Shown here: in pieces, positions 1 through 8,304 of the stretch
Position numbering within the stretch: position 1 is the first letter of the stretch
Layout of the letters: the number at the start of each line of letters is the position of its first letter
Assembly: GCA_015482705.2 (NCBI GenBank)
Contig: JADMLA020000028.1
Coordinates: 15,256 to 79,255 of the forward strand
Origin: Prosthecochloris sp.
GTDB taxonomy: Bacteria; Bacteroidota; Chlorobiia; Chlorobiales; Chlorobiaceae
Length of the DNA: 64,000 nucleotides
Reading direction: 5' to 3'
Notes under the pieces: model-generated
What the model saw: only the letters and a program-made list of their open reading frames with translations
Databases searched by the model: none
What the model was told of the DNA's origin: nothing
Made by a program: the position numbers and the translations under genes

Positions 1-970
1 TAGTCCCTACATGAGCTTTTTTGACATAGAAAAACAGAGGGCGTGAAAGAGGGTATGAACCATCGGCAATAGCATCGAAAGCAGGCTGAACACCATCGAT
101 AAAAGTACCCTGGATCTTGTCGCTGTTCTGATCGAGGAAGCCGAAACCGAAAATACCCAGAGCATCTGCATTGGCATCGAGCTTCTGAACAATGAGGTTA
201 TCGTTTTCACCAGCCTCGATATACGCGCCATCTTCCCTGAGGGTATGGCTTATTTTCTTGAACTTGTCCTTGTCTTCTTTTTTAAGCGCTTTTATCCAAC
301 CGAACTCCTTTGCCCCCGCTTCCATAGCTAACTCCACGAAAGCATCACGAGTTCCCGAGGTAGGAGGCGGACCGAGCACTTCGATTTTTATTTCCGGAAG
401 ATTTTGGTTTACCTCTTTCCATGCTGTGTACGGGTTGACAACGAGTTCACCCTCCGCACCACCGGGAGCAGGAACTTCTTTTGCAAGAGCGAGAAAGATA
501 TCCTTGCGGCTCAACATGAATGGCATGGCTTTTTTCGAGTTTGCCATAACGATACCGTCATAGCCGATCTTTATCTCGACAACTTCCGCCACACCGTTTT
601 CAGCACATTTCTCGCATTCGGATTTTTTGATCCTGCGGGAAGCGTTGGTGATATCCGGATGTTCCACTCCTACCCCGGCAGAAAAGAGCTTGAAACCACC
701 GCCGGAACCGGTAGACTCGATTTTTGGAGTTTTGAAATCGGTTGTTTTCCCAAACCGCTCGGCAACAACCGTTGCAAACGGATACACGGTCGAGGAACCG
801 ACAATACTGATGTAGCCACGTGCGGACTGCGCACCTTCGCTTGCCTGGCCAGTCTGACGGACAGCCTCGTCTTTCTTGCCGGGCTGATCCGCTTTGGACC
901 CGCAACCGATCACCGACAAGGAACCTGCCAGCAAAAGCAAAAACGCTGCCAAAGAAACAGTTTTCTTCAT
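1..970 (-). CDS. pstS: PstS-type phosphate-binding lipoprotein, partial (C-terminus beyond window)
   Basis: Periplasmic substrate-binding protein of the PstS family, which captures phosphate for an ABC importer. The frame is open to the left edge, so the C-terminus is missing. The start at 970 has an AGGGG six bases upstream; an in-frame ATG at 976 is the alternative but overlaps that site. The N-terminus is a lipoprotein signal ending in the lipobox V-I-G-C. The mature part has the family landmarks: ISIVGSSTVYPFA near the start, ESTGSGGG (ligand-binding glycines) and PPTSGTRDAF. It lies downstream of a second PstS-like gene in the same direction, but a terminator at 1121-1151 separates them, so it probably has its own promoter between about 980 and 1120. 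The family is clear; phosphate specificity is inferred. Confidence 0.85.
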   Translation of the reverse strand, partial: MKKTVSLAAFLLLLAGSLSVIGCGSKADQPGKKDEAVRQTGQASEGAQSARGYISIVGSSTVYPFATVVAERFGKTTDFKTPKIESTGSGGGFKLFSAGVGVEHPDITNASRRIKKSECEKCAENGVAEVVEIKIGYDGIVMANSKKAMPFMLSRKDIFLALAKEVPAPGGAEGELVVNPYTAWKEVNQNLPEIKIEVLGPPPTSGTRDAFVELAMEAGAKEFGWIKALKKEDKDKFKKISHTLREDGAYIEAGENDNLIVQKLDANADALGIFGFGFLDQNSDKIQGTFIDGVQPAFDAIADGSYPLSRPLFFYVKKAHVGT

Positions 971-1120
971 TTCCATCCCCTTTTATATTTTTTGAAATAG
1001 AGAATAACAGCAAGAACGTACCATGACTGGTATGTTGTAGTAGTTACAACTTGAACCACTTTTCTCTATTTATATGAGTAATTGTTGACAGTTTTGTAAC
1101 ACAACTGTATCAAACACAAT

Positions 1121-1151
1121 AAAAAAAGCCACCCCCAACCAAGGGGTGGCT
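1121..1151 (-). terminator. Rho-independent terminator of the second pstS
   Basis: A perfect 9-bp stem (AGCCACCCC at 1127-1135 with GGGGTGGCT at 1143-1151) and a 7-base loop. On the minus strand it is followed by a run of T residues (1121-1127). It sits 43 bases past the stop codon of the leftward gene 1194-2021. Confidence 0.85.
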
Positions 1152-1193
1152 CTTACTGTCAGAAAAAACCGCAATCAATCCATTTACAGCCGA

Positions 1194-2021
1194 TCAATAG
1201 CGATTAACGTAACCAAGCTCGCTGATCATACGTTTACCGTCTTCGGTTTTCGGCAGATCGATGAACTCCTTGACAACGCCAGAAGGCTGGCCGTTCGTGT
1301 ACATGAACAAAGGACGTGCAACCGGATAGGAACCGTTTTTAACGGTTTCTTCACTTGGCTCGACACCGTTAACAATAAGAGGCTTGACCGAGTCATCGAC
1401 AAAACCAAGGCCGATGAAGCCAATAGCGGCAGGAGTCGATGCAACACGGCTTTTAACAGCACCATTGCTGGCCTGAGTTTCAGCACGCTTGGTAACAGGA
1501 TTGCCTTTACCGACAACAAGTTTCCTGAAGGAGTCCTGGGTACCGCTGTTCGACTCACGCTGGATAACGACGATTTTTGCATTTGGCCCCCCAACGTTAC
1601 TCCAGTTGGTAACTTTGCCGGTGTAAATGTCACGGATCTGCTCGATTTTCAGTGCGGCGACGTAGTTGCTCGGATGCACAACAACCGACAGTCCGTCGAG
1701 AGCGACAACATGCTCTACAGGATCGATTCCCTTTGCTTTTGCAGCATTAGCTTCTTTTTCTTTCATCGGACGGGACATGTTGGCGATATCACAAGCCCCA
1801 TTGATGAGACTTTTAGCGCCGTTACCGCTGCCTGATTCACTGACGGTAACCTGAACTCCCGTGTTTTTTGTAAAATACGCCGCAAAAGATTTTGCGATCG
1901 GGCCGACTGTTGTTGAACCGTCCATGACAATGGCATCCTTGGCCTGAACAGGTCCGGCTGCGGCGAAACAGAAAACCGCAACAAGCATCAGCATTTTTTT
2001 CATCTTGTTCATCATCTTCAT
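1194..2021 (-). CDS. pstS: PstS-type phosphate-binding protein
   Basis: A 275-residue periplasmic binding protein of the short PstS class. A Sec signal peptide ends near PVQA-KDA. The mature protein starts with the family pattern MDGSTTVGP, then SESGSGNGAKSL and ESNSGTQDSF, which are the loops that hold phosphate in PstS. Translation could also begin at the internal methionines of MKMMNKMKKM; the later ones give a more normal signal peptide. It is transcribed leftward, ends at a strong terminator, and lies 164 bases downstream of a porin gene in the same direction. The second, lipoprotein PstS follows. No pstCAB genes are visible in the window. Ligand assignment rests on family membership only. 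Confidence 0.88.
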   Translation of the reverse strand: MKMMNKMKKMLMLVAVFCFAAAGPVQAKDAIVMDGSTTVGPIAKSFAAYFTKNTGVQVTVSESGSGNGAKSLINGACDIANMSRPMKEKEANAAKAKGIDPVEHVVALDGLSVVVHPSNYVAALKIEQIRDIYTGKVTNWSNVGGPNAKIVVIQRESNSGTQDSFRKLVVGKGNPVTKRAETQASNGAVKSRVASTPAAIGFIGLGFVDDSVKPLIVNGVEPSEETVKNGSYPVARPLFMYTNGQPSGVVKEFIDLPKTEDGKRMISELGYVNRY

Positions 2022-2185
2022 TCTTAATTATGAAATTATAAAAATAGAAAAGCTTTGCAGTCTCTCCCGAAAATCACCGCCTCTCCCGTTCGAAGGAGAA
2101 GCGGTAACGGTAACAATCGTGAGCATTGCAGCTCACCTAACGAAGAAAGAACAGCAACACAAATCAAGGCACAATTGTTCGTCCA

Positions 2186-3298
2186 TCAGAACTTAACGAC
2201 CATGTCAGCCTGCAGAATATGAACATCATCTTCACTGTCGATTCTCTTTTCATGGCCGAGATACTTCAGGCCAAGAGTCATGTTCTGAACAAGATGGTAT
2301 TTAGCACCAACCTCGAAACCCTGACCGTCTGTACCGCCGCCAAAGCGATCGGAATCCGTGTATGCCCCGAGAACAGCATCTTTCTCGAGATAGGTATAGT
2401 TGGCATCGATCTCCCACTGACCGACTTTTTTTGCTTTACCCAACTTGAAGCCGACAAGATATCCCTTGTCATCTTCATCCACATCGTCAGCAACGTTCAT
2501 AACGTACTGGCCATAAGCATTCCAAGGAAGACCGCCACCGAATTTACCTCCGACATTACCAAAGATCTCGAGAATATCATAGTCGAAATGATACACGCCG
2601 TTATGGGAATTACCATAGAAACTGTCAGCCCAATCCCCTAAAATGCCTTCAGCCATACCTTCGATGTTGACATAATCATAGTAACCGGCCCCAAGCATGA
2701 AACCGAGGTCTCCGGCCTGACCGGTATATGCGAGCTGAGCTGCCCAGAAATATGGATCTTCTTCATCAAATGGCTTACCCGTTTTGATCTCGTCGATGAA
2801 GTAATAACCAGCTACGGCGTTCAAACCCTGGCGCTGCTTCTTGCCGTCCTTACCGTAATGCAACGTCATACCTTCGAGGGTCAGATCACTGTCCCAGACG
2901 AGGTCGTTGACGCGTATGAGCGTCTGCTTGACTTCCCTTTTACCGAAGATGAAATTTGCTTGACCATCGAGGAACATCGGATGATAGTCGATGAATGCCT
3001 GGTTAAGCCTTATATCTTTCGGAGCGAATCCGTCACCGAGTGTCTGATTTCGTGAAACCGGATCATCGGAACCGGATGAAAGCTGGACACCAGCACTCAG
3101 TTCTTCGGTGATCCAAGGAAATACTCCCAGACGAACGCGGAGACGATGACGGTCCCTGCTGTTGTCTTCGTCTTTGGATTCATCCAGTTTCGACTCGTAT
3201 CGATAACGAATGTCACCTTTCCAGTTCCAATCGACTGCATGAGCGGTGCTCCATCCCGAAACGAGCAGAAAAGCAAAAAGCGCAATAAATTTTTTCAT
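2186..3298 (-). CDS. Outer-membrane porin, possibly phosphate-linked
   Basis: A 370-residue predicted outer-membrane beta-barrel. The start at 3298 (MKKFIALF) begins a clear signal peptide cleaved after AHA; a longer frame to 3346 would add 16 residues before the signal and is unlikely. The mature protein is rich in alternating aromatic and charged strands with Gly/Asp/Asn turns, and it ends in MVVKF, the terminal phenylalanine recognised by the Bam machinery. The repeated acidic stretches (SKDEDNSRDR, DDVDEDDKG) resemble surface loops of Chlorobi porins. Its neighbours are two PstS-type binding proteins, which suggests a role comparable to phosphate porins such as OprP, but the sequence alone does not fix the substrate. 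Confidence 0.75.
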   Translation of the reverse strand: MKKFIALFAFLLVSGWSTAHAVDWNWKGDIRYRYESKLDESKDEDNSRDRHRLRVRLGVFPWITEELSAGVQLSSGSDDPVSRNQTLGDGFAPKDIRLNQAFIDYHPMFLDGQANFIFGKREVKQTLIRVNDLVWDSDLTLEGMTLHYGKDGKKQRQGLNAVAGYYFIDEIKTGKPFDEEDPYFWAAQLAYTGQAGDLGFMLGAGYYDYVNIEGMAEGILGDWADSFYGNSHNGVYHFDYDILEIFGNVGGKFGGGLPWNAYGQYVMNVADDVDEDDKGYLVGFKLGKAKKVGQWEIDANYTYLEKDAVLGAYTDSDRFGGGTDGQGFEVGAKYHLVQNMTLGLKYLGHEKRIDSEDDVHILQADMVVKF

Positions 3299-3456
3299 GA
3301 TAAAACAGATTATGTTTTCTGGTTTTGCTACAAGGAACATGGGCATTTGCTGCTTTTGCCCTCGTCGGGGGATAATCTACAACTCATTGTGTTAAGGAAC
3401 TGTTACAGGTATGAAACGATATCGTTACAATGCCTTTGTCTGCAAAATCCGGCATA

Positions 3457-3708
3457 TCAATCCGTTACGATAACAACACCATGATATCGTTCGTCAGGAA
3501 AAATCACTCTACCTTTCTTGTTGATTACGACATAAGGAAAACGGGACTTCTTGAGTAGTTGAAGAACTTTTGCGAGATCCTTTTTCCCTGCAGGTTTGAC
3601 CAGAATATCGGCAACACCTTCAACCTTTTTGATATCGTGTTTCGCCATATCTTCCTGGACAAAAATCTCTCCCTTGATCGCGTCCCTCAGTTCCTCAAGT
3701 TTCAACAT
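3457..3708 (-). CDS. Short protein resembling the start of an FAD-binding (PCMH-type) domain
   Basis: An 83-residue protein. Residues 27-65 (KVEGVADILVKPAGKKDLAKVLQ.. then FPYVVINKKGRVIF, shown in two parts) resemble the opening of the FAD-binding domain of D-lactate dehydrogenase/glycolate oxidase GlcD-type enzymes, where a 'ADxxVxPxxxxDVxxVL' strand-helix unit precedes the glycine-rich flavin loop. The glycine-rich loop and everything after it are missing, so it cannot bind FAD in the usual way. It follows the GNAT gene by 38 bases in the same direction and has a GAGGTGAT ribosome-binding site just upstream of 3708. It may be a gene remnant or a small protein in its own right; function unknown. 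Confidence 0.5.
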   Translation of the reverse strand: MLKLEELRDAIKGEIFVQEDMAKHDIKKVEGVADILVKPAGKKDLAKVLQLLKKSRFPYVVINKKGRVIFPDERYHGVVIVTD

Positions 3709-3746
3709 AGATCACCTCGCTTTTACCTAAAACTCTGAAGAGTTGT

Positions 3747-4406
3747 TTACATTCGCGATCCGGCAGCCGAGAGCTTTCGGTCAAGAATTCCCCGTATGCC
3801 TTCGGTGAGTTCTTTGTATACCCTGCTTCGGCTATTTCGAATTCTGCGGTACACGTTCACGATGTCAAGAGTGAGAATGATACGGGTAGAGCTGCAGTTC
3901 AGATCACCAAACAGGTGTTTGCCGATAACTTCGAATCCAAGAACCCTTGTATGAAAATTAAGCGGAGAGTTTGGTTCTCCCTCGAATACATCCGTAATAA
4001 AATGAGTATAGTCTCTTTCAATGACCTCTTTTGTAGCCGTGCGCATCAGGCGGAGAGCAATTCTCGGGTTTTTTCGGAACTCGCTTCTGATCATAAAGCG
4101 GCCGATTTCCACATAACGACCCTCCTGCTTCATTTTCTCGATATCGACACCGGGAAGCAACCTGACATCATACTCCTTAGGCAGTTCGAGAGGCGGATCA
4201 TACATTAATCTCAGCACTCCTGCCGGCCGACCGTCAACTTTCGCAAGAAACCATGAGTACGTGCCGGTTTCCTCGAGGGCTTTGGGCATTTGTTCCTGTG
4301 CTTTACGGATCCACTTTTTTTCCTTTTTGAACACCTGCTCGATAATTTGAACAGCATCCCTGCGTGCTTCGTTGGACAACACCCTTTCAACCGTTATACA
4401 GGACAT
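3747..4406 (-). CDS. GNAT-fold N-acyltransferase (FeeM/OlsB-like)
   Basis: A 219-residue protein of the GNAT-related group that includes N-acyl amino acid synthase FeeM, ornithine-lipid OlsB and acyl-homoserine-lactone synthases, which move long acyl chains onto amino groups. Visible landmarks are the WFLAKVDGRPAGVLRL strand pair, the central strand VEIGRFMIRSEFR that normally ends the acyl-donor pocket, and the C-terminal LNFHTRVLGFEVIG turn. It begins 9 bases after the stop codon of a PlsC-like acyltransferase, with an AGGAGG-type site (4411-4416 region, overlapping the end of the upstream gene). The N-acyltransferase plus PlsC arrangement matches the OlsB/OlsA logic of amino-acid lipid synthesis. 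The acceptor cannot be read from the sequence. Confidence 0.65.
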   Translation of the reverse strand: MSCITVERVLSNEARRDAVQIIEQVFKKEKKWIRKAQEQMPKALEETGTYSWFLAKVDGRPAGVLRLMYDPPLELPKEYDVRLLPGVDIEKMKQEGRYVEIGRFMIRSEFRKNPRIALRLMRTATKEVIERDYTHFITDVFEGEPNSPLNFHTRVLGFEVIGKHLFGDLNCSSTRIILTLDIVNVYRRIRNSRSRVYKELTEGIRGILDRKLSAAGSRM

Positions 4407-4415
4407 ATGACCTCC

Positions 4416-5261
4416 TTATGGTATGGTTGCTATTTTTTGAATCACTGTTGCTGTATATCGTGATTGTACCGCAAGTGCCGAAAAAGGGTACTCTTTACCG
4501 CACAATCCTGCTATTACGGACATCACCCTGTTTGTCACAGCTCGGGCAAGCATATGCCGCTCACGGTCTGCAGGCAATGGTGAAAAGTCGGAAGAGTCCG
4601 CTTGGCGGTAAGCTTTCGCAAGGTCATCGAAACGCAAAGGTTCACCTATGTTGAGAGAAATTTTGCCTAACGAGCGAACTTTTTTATTCTTTCCCCCTGA
4701 TACACAATTGATTCCTACCGGAACGACAGGGGCTTGCGACCGAAGAGCGATATGCCCAATACCCGGCTTTGCTTGCAGAAGCCTGAAAGGATCTTTATTT
4801 CGTTTTCCTTCGGGGAAAATACCGATACGTTTGCCATCACCGAGTTTTTCACAACAAACCGAAACAACGTCAGCGGGTCGTACCGCTTTAGGCCTTTGGG
4901 ATTCAAGAAACCTGAGAGTAGAACGTTTGTGATAAACGTAAACCGGATCTGTTTGCTCGAAAAGCTGCTCTATCAATGGTATTTTCCCGAACATCCAGTC
5001 GATGACAAAGCTGATCTTTTGTCCACCACTGTGATAAACAAGAAAAGCCGGGACCAGAATCGTTTCAATTGAATTATTGTGGTTGAATGCAAAAATCATA
5101 GGCCCACGCCTATTCCTTATGTGTTCAAGGCCCTGTACGCGAACAAAAAGAAGAGTTGGAATCATGAAAAACCTCAAAATCATTGATTCGACCGGTTTCA
5201 GAAACGGGAGCTTGCCGAAGAGATTTTCGCGCAAATAGCTCATTCTGAAAATGCTTTTCAT
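4416..5261 (-). CDS. PlsC-like (1-acylglycerol-3-phosphate) acyltransferase with HX4E motif
   Basis: A 281-residue membrane-associated acyltransferase of the PlsC family, which esterifies an acyl chain onto lysophosphatidic acid or a related acceptor. The N-terminal hydrophobic stretch (residues 26-42) should anchor it to the inner membrane. The catalytic block reads NHNNSIE (residues 60-66): His61 is present, but the usual Asp of HX4D is Glu66. The acceptor-binding block FPEGKR is intact (149-154), as is PVVPVGI. It heads a leftward unit with the GNAT gene 9 bases downstream. The Asp-to-Glu change and the partner suggest a specialised acceptor, such as an N-acyl amino acid, rather than general phospholipid synthesis; this is inference. 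Confidence 0.75.
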   Translation of the reverse strand: MKSIFRMSYLRENLFGKLPFLKPVESMILRFFMIPTLLFVRVQGLEHIRNRRGPMIFAFNHNNSIETILVPAFLVYHSGGQKISFVIDWMFGKIPLIEQLFEQTDPVYVYHKRSTLRFLESQRPKAVRPADVVSVCCEKLGDGKRIGIFPEGKRNKDPFRLLQAKPGIGHIALRSQAPVVPVGINCVSGGKNKKVRSLGKISLNIGEPLRFDDLAKAYRQADSSDFSPLPADRERHMLARAVTNRVMSVIAGLCGKEYPFSALAVQSRYTATVIQKIATIP

Positions 5262-5442
5262 GAAGGATCTCTTTTGTTGTGCTTACCTAAAGAGATACTC
5301 AAAAGAATGTTGCCGAATAGTTACGGTTCGGTAAATATTGTGTAAACTCATGGCACGAGCGATTTGGCATATTCCCCTAACCATACATTGAAGTGTACGC
5401 GTCAGAAAGAAATCACCGAACCATCCCCAAGACGGTCTTCGC

Positions 5443-6900
5443 ATGAGCTGGTTACAAAACATAATCATCCTGACAATCGGGTTTTTACTCTCACAGATAC
5501 TGATTGCAGCCAGAACCCATGTCAAACTCGCCACTTACTTTCTCGGTCACTCGCGCACTACAACAGGCGGGCTCCTAACGGCAACATTATTTCTCTCCTA
5601 CAGTTTGTCGATCTTCTTTTCCAATACGGTTGTCGTTCTTGCCTTGCTGCCCGTAGTACGAAAACTGATGGCTATTTTCGGAAACGTGAAAAATCACAAG
5701 ACACTCGCAGCCCTTTTCTATTGTGCATTGATTTTCGGAGCGAATACAGGAGGAATGGCCTCTCTGACAGGAAGTCCACTGAATGTTGCCGCAGTCAGCT
5801 TCGCAAATTTTCAAGCGTTTCCCGGAGCGGAGCATATCACTTTTTTTACATGGATAATGGTCGGCGTTCCGGCTTCGTTCACGCTCGTCCTTGCCGGAAG
5901 ATGGCTTCTCCTGGCGCATACCCCATCAAACCTTGAACCATCGGTTTTACCGACACCGCACAGGATGGGTTCTCTCTTGCCGAAAAAACCGCTTATCTTC
6001 TTTGTCGGCAATATCACCGTTATCTTCCTTCTCAGCGCTGCCCAGTTTCTTTTCTCACCTGATCCTCTGGTAGCAGGGATGAACATCATTGATCTTTTGT
6101 TTACCGGATATCTTGGGACCATTCTTTTTTTTGCGTTCATCTTTCCCCGCAAAGCCCGTACGCCAAGAAATGTCCTGAAGAATCTCACGTTTCTACTCCT
6201 GTTTCTAGCGGCGTTTCCCCTCATCTTTGTCAGCAAAACACTGGAGCAGCTTGAAAAAAGAGTCAAGGTCCCATTAGGAAATGCTTACACCATGCTCGAC
6301 ACATTTCTGTTGCGGATGCTCAATTTTTTTTGGAAACCGCTTTTTGGAGAAAGCTTCGGATCTCTATCCATACACAACTTCAATTCCGTACTATCGATCA
6401 ACCGTATTATGCTTGAAATCCCCTGGTTCGGTATCCTTCTGATGACCTTTACAGCTCTATTGTTACTGCTTGTCATATCAGTTGGAGACAATCCATCAAC
6501 TCAGAATATTGACGGATGGCTTTTTACCGTACTGAAAAAATACAGCGCCTGGGCGACCTCTTTCTCCAACAACCCGGCCATCCTCTATGCTGTTACCGCC
6601 CTGTCAACCATTTTCGCCACAGAGATACTCAATAACACCACAGTTTTGCTTGTCGTCACCCCGGCGATTGTCGCCATGCAACCACTCTTTCACTCTGAAC
6701 AACTTCTTTTGCTTTTGCTTGTCACGGTTGCGGCTTCAGGTGCCTTTATGAGCCCCATCGCCACACCTGTCAATGCTCTTGCATTCGGTGGACTTGAAAA
6801 TGTATCCATCAAGACCTTACTTCTACTCGGTTTTCTCATGAACCTCATTGCCGCTTTTCTGATAACCATCAACTTTCTGATACTCTTATATTTTCTGTAA
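5443..6900 (+). CDS. DASS/IT-superfamily anion or Na+-coupled transporter
   Basis: A 485-residue polytopic membrane protein with about 11-12 hydrophobic segments. It has the internal two-fold repeat of the divalent anion/Na+ symporter (SLC13, ArsB/NhaD-like) superfamily. The first repeat carries SIFFSNTVVVLALLP followed by GANTGGMASLTGSPLN; the second carries TEILNNTTVLLVVTP followed by SGAFMSPIATPVNALAFGG. These paired SNT and 'TPxN' loops bind sodium and substrate in VcINDY-type carriers. It is divergent from the PlsC-like gene, with 181 bases between them. The substrate (dicarboxylate, sulfate or other anion, or Na+/H+ exchange) cannot be told from sequence. Confidence 0.75.
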   Translation: MSWLQNIIILTIGFLLSQILIAARTHVKLATYFLGHSRTTTGGLLTATLFLSYSLSIFFSNTVVVLALLPVVRKLMAIFGNVKNHKTLAALFYCALIFGANTGGMASLTGSPLNVAAVSFANFQAFPGAEHITFFTWIMVGVPASFTLVLAGRWLLLAHTPSNLEPSVLPTPHRMGSLLPKKPLIFFVGNITVIFLLSAAQFLFSPDPLVAGMNIIDLLFTGYLGTILFFAFIFPRKARTPRNVLKNLTFLLLFLAAFPLIFVSKTLEQLEKRVKVPLGNAYTMLDTFLLRMLNFFWKPLFGESFGSLSIHNFNSVLSINRIMLEIPWFGILLMTFTALLLLLVISVGDNPSTQNIDGWLFTVLKKYSAWATSFSNNPAILYAVTALSTIFATEILNNTTVLLVVTPAIVAMQPLFHSEQLLLLLLVTVAASGAFMSPIATPVNALAFGGLENVSIKTLLLLGFLMNLIAAFLITINFLILLYFL

Positions 6901-6929
6901 CGGATTTTTTTTTTATTACCTTCTTTTGC

Positions 6930-7622
6930 TTGGCATATTGCAAGAGTAAGCAGAACTCTCTTTTGATACAGAACCCAGACAACCGCCCCCATTTCAATGC
7001 CGCCGCTGAAACATGGGATGTAAATCCACGGCGAGTGAACCTTGCCCGGCATGTAATGCAATCGATGGAAAAACGCCTTCCTTTTCAGGCAGACTGGAAT
7101 GCCTTGGAAATAGGTTGTGGAACCGGGCTGCTATCATGCCCTGTTTCCTCCATGATAACCTCGTTGACCGCCCTCGACACGTCGGAAGGGATGATTGATG
7201 AACTGAACAAAAAAATCCGTAGCCGGCGCATTTCCAACATACAACCGGTTGTTTCCGATATCTTTACCTTTCCTCACGTACCTGAACAGAAAAAAGAGTA
7301 CCACCTCATTTTCAGCAACATGACTTTTCATCATATTGCAAACGTCAACGGGGTATTGTACAAACTCTATTCGCTGCTTTTACCGGGTGGTTATCTGGCT
7401 GTTGCCGACCTTGATGAAGAAGACGGTTATTTTCATAACGACGGTAACGAAAAAGTCCATCACGGATTCAGGAGAAGCCTGTTTAAAACACAGTTGTTAC
7501 AGCACGGGTTCACCGATATTTCTTTCTCAACTGCTGCAGCACTGACAAAAATCAACCGTGTAAATATCGAAAAAACGTATACTGTTTTTTTGGTCGTTGC
7601 ACGAAAGAGTAAAGAACAATGA
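6930..7622 (+). CDS. Class I SAM-dependent methyltransferase
   Basis: About 230 residues with the class I methyltransferase fold. Motif I is LEIGCGTGLL (residues 59-68), followed by TALDTSEGMID (acidic residue for the SAM ribose) and YHLIFSNMTFHHI (motif IV, similar to UbiE/BioC-type enzymes). No ATG precedes the conserved HFNAAAETWD segment, so the start is a TTG, either at 6930 or at 6963. The stop overlaps the ATG of the downstream HAD phosphatase by four bases (ATGA at 7619-7622), so the two are translationally coupled. The target molecule is unknown. Confidence 0.78.
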   Translation: MAYCKSKQNSLLIQNPDNRPHFNAAAETWDVNPRRVNLARHVMQSMEKRLPFQADWNALEIGCGTGLLSCPVSSMITSLTALDTSEGMIDELNKKIRSRRISNIQPVVSDIFTFPHVPEQKKEYHLIFSNMTFHHIANVNGVLYKLYSLLLPGGYLAVADLDEEDGYFHNDGNEKVHHGFRRSLFKTQLLQHGFTDISFSTAAALTKINRVNIEKTYTVFLVVARKSKEQ

Positions 7623-8287
7623 ACTTCAAAGCAGTTATTTTCGACCTTGACGGTACACTTCTCGACTCCCTTAAAGACCTTGCAGATACACTCAACAGCG
7701 TACTTGCAAAGAACGGCTATCCAACACACGATGTCGAGCGGTTCCGATACCTCGTCGGGTACGGCATGAGTGAACTGGTGAGAAGAGCTCTTCCATCCGA
7801 TCTGCAAAATCAGCGCGAACTTCTCGATAGGCTTATGCAGGAAATGCTGGCACATTATGCAGTAACCTGGAAAAACAATACCCGTCCGTACCCCGGAATC
7901 AGTGAACTGCTTGACTGGCTGGATACTACTTCGATCAAAAAGGGTGTACTTTCAAACAAATCGGACAAGTTCACAAAGCTATGCGTCGAAACGTTGCTCT
8001 CCCGCTGGAATTTCGATTGTGTTACGGGGCATCATCCCGGAATCAATCACAAACCGGACCCGCAAGGAGCTCTTTTGATGGCGAAGGAAATGGAAACCGA
8101 TCCGTCGGAAATTCTTTACGTAGGAGACAGTAATGTAGACATGTTGACTGCGAACGCTGCCGGAATGTTTCCCCTGGGTGTGCTCTGGGGCTTTAGAACA
8201 AAAGAAGAGTTACTCGAAAGCGGTGCGAAATTGTTAGTCGAAAAACCCCAGGCAATAATCAGTGTTCTTTCCGGAAACGACACGTAA
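7619..8287 (+). CDS. gph: HAD hydrolase, phosphoglycolate phosphatase-like
   Basis: A 222-residue HAD-superfamily phosphatase. Motif I is FDLDGTLLDS with the nucleophile Asp and the acid/base Asp. Motif II is GVLSNKS, motif III the Lys in NHKPDP, and motif IV YVGDSNVDM. The helical cap between motifs I and II is of the C1 type found in Gph and PGP enzymes, and the length matches Gph (220-250 residues). It is coupled to the preceding methyltransferase by an ATGA overlap. Phosphoglycolate is the likely substrate, but other small phosphate esters are possible in this family. Confidence 0.8.
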   Translation: MNFKAVIFDLDGTLLDSLKDLADTLNSVLAKNGYPTHDVERFRYLVGYGMSELVRRALPSDLQNQRELLDRLMQEMLAHYAVTWKNNTRPYPGISELLDWLDTTSIKKGVLSNKSDKFTKLCVETLLSRWNFDCVTGHHPGINHKPDPQGALLMAKEMETDPSEILYVGDSNVDMLTANAAGMFPLGVLWGFRTKEELLESGAKLLVEKPQAIISVLSGNDT

Positions 8288-8304
8288 GGAGCCCCCCCCC
8301 CTCT

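Noticed and set aside
1050..1100. Possible Pho box (CTGTCAA-CAAT-TACTCAT on the minus strand) before the first pstS
   Set aside because: The first half fits six of seven bases but the second only four, so it is too weak to call without comparison to relatives.
1146..1835. 229-codon open frame on the plus strand opposite pstS
   Set aside because: It lies wholly inside a clear PstS gene and starts within its terminator.
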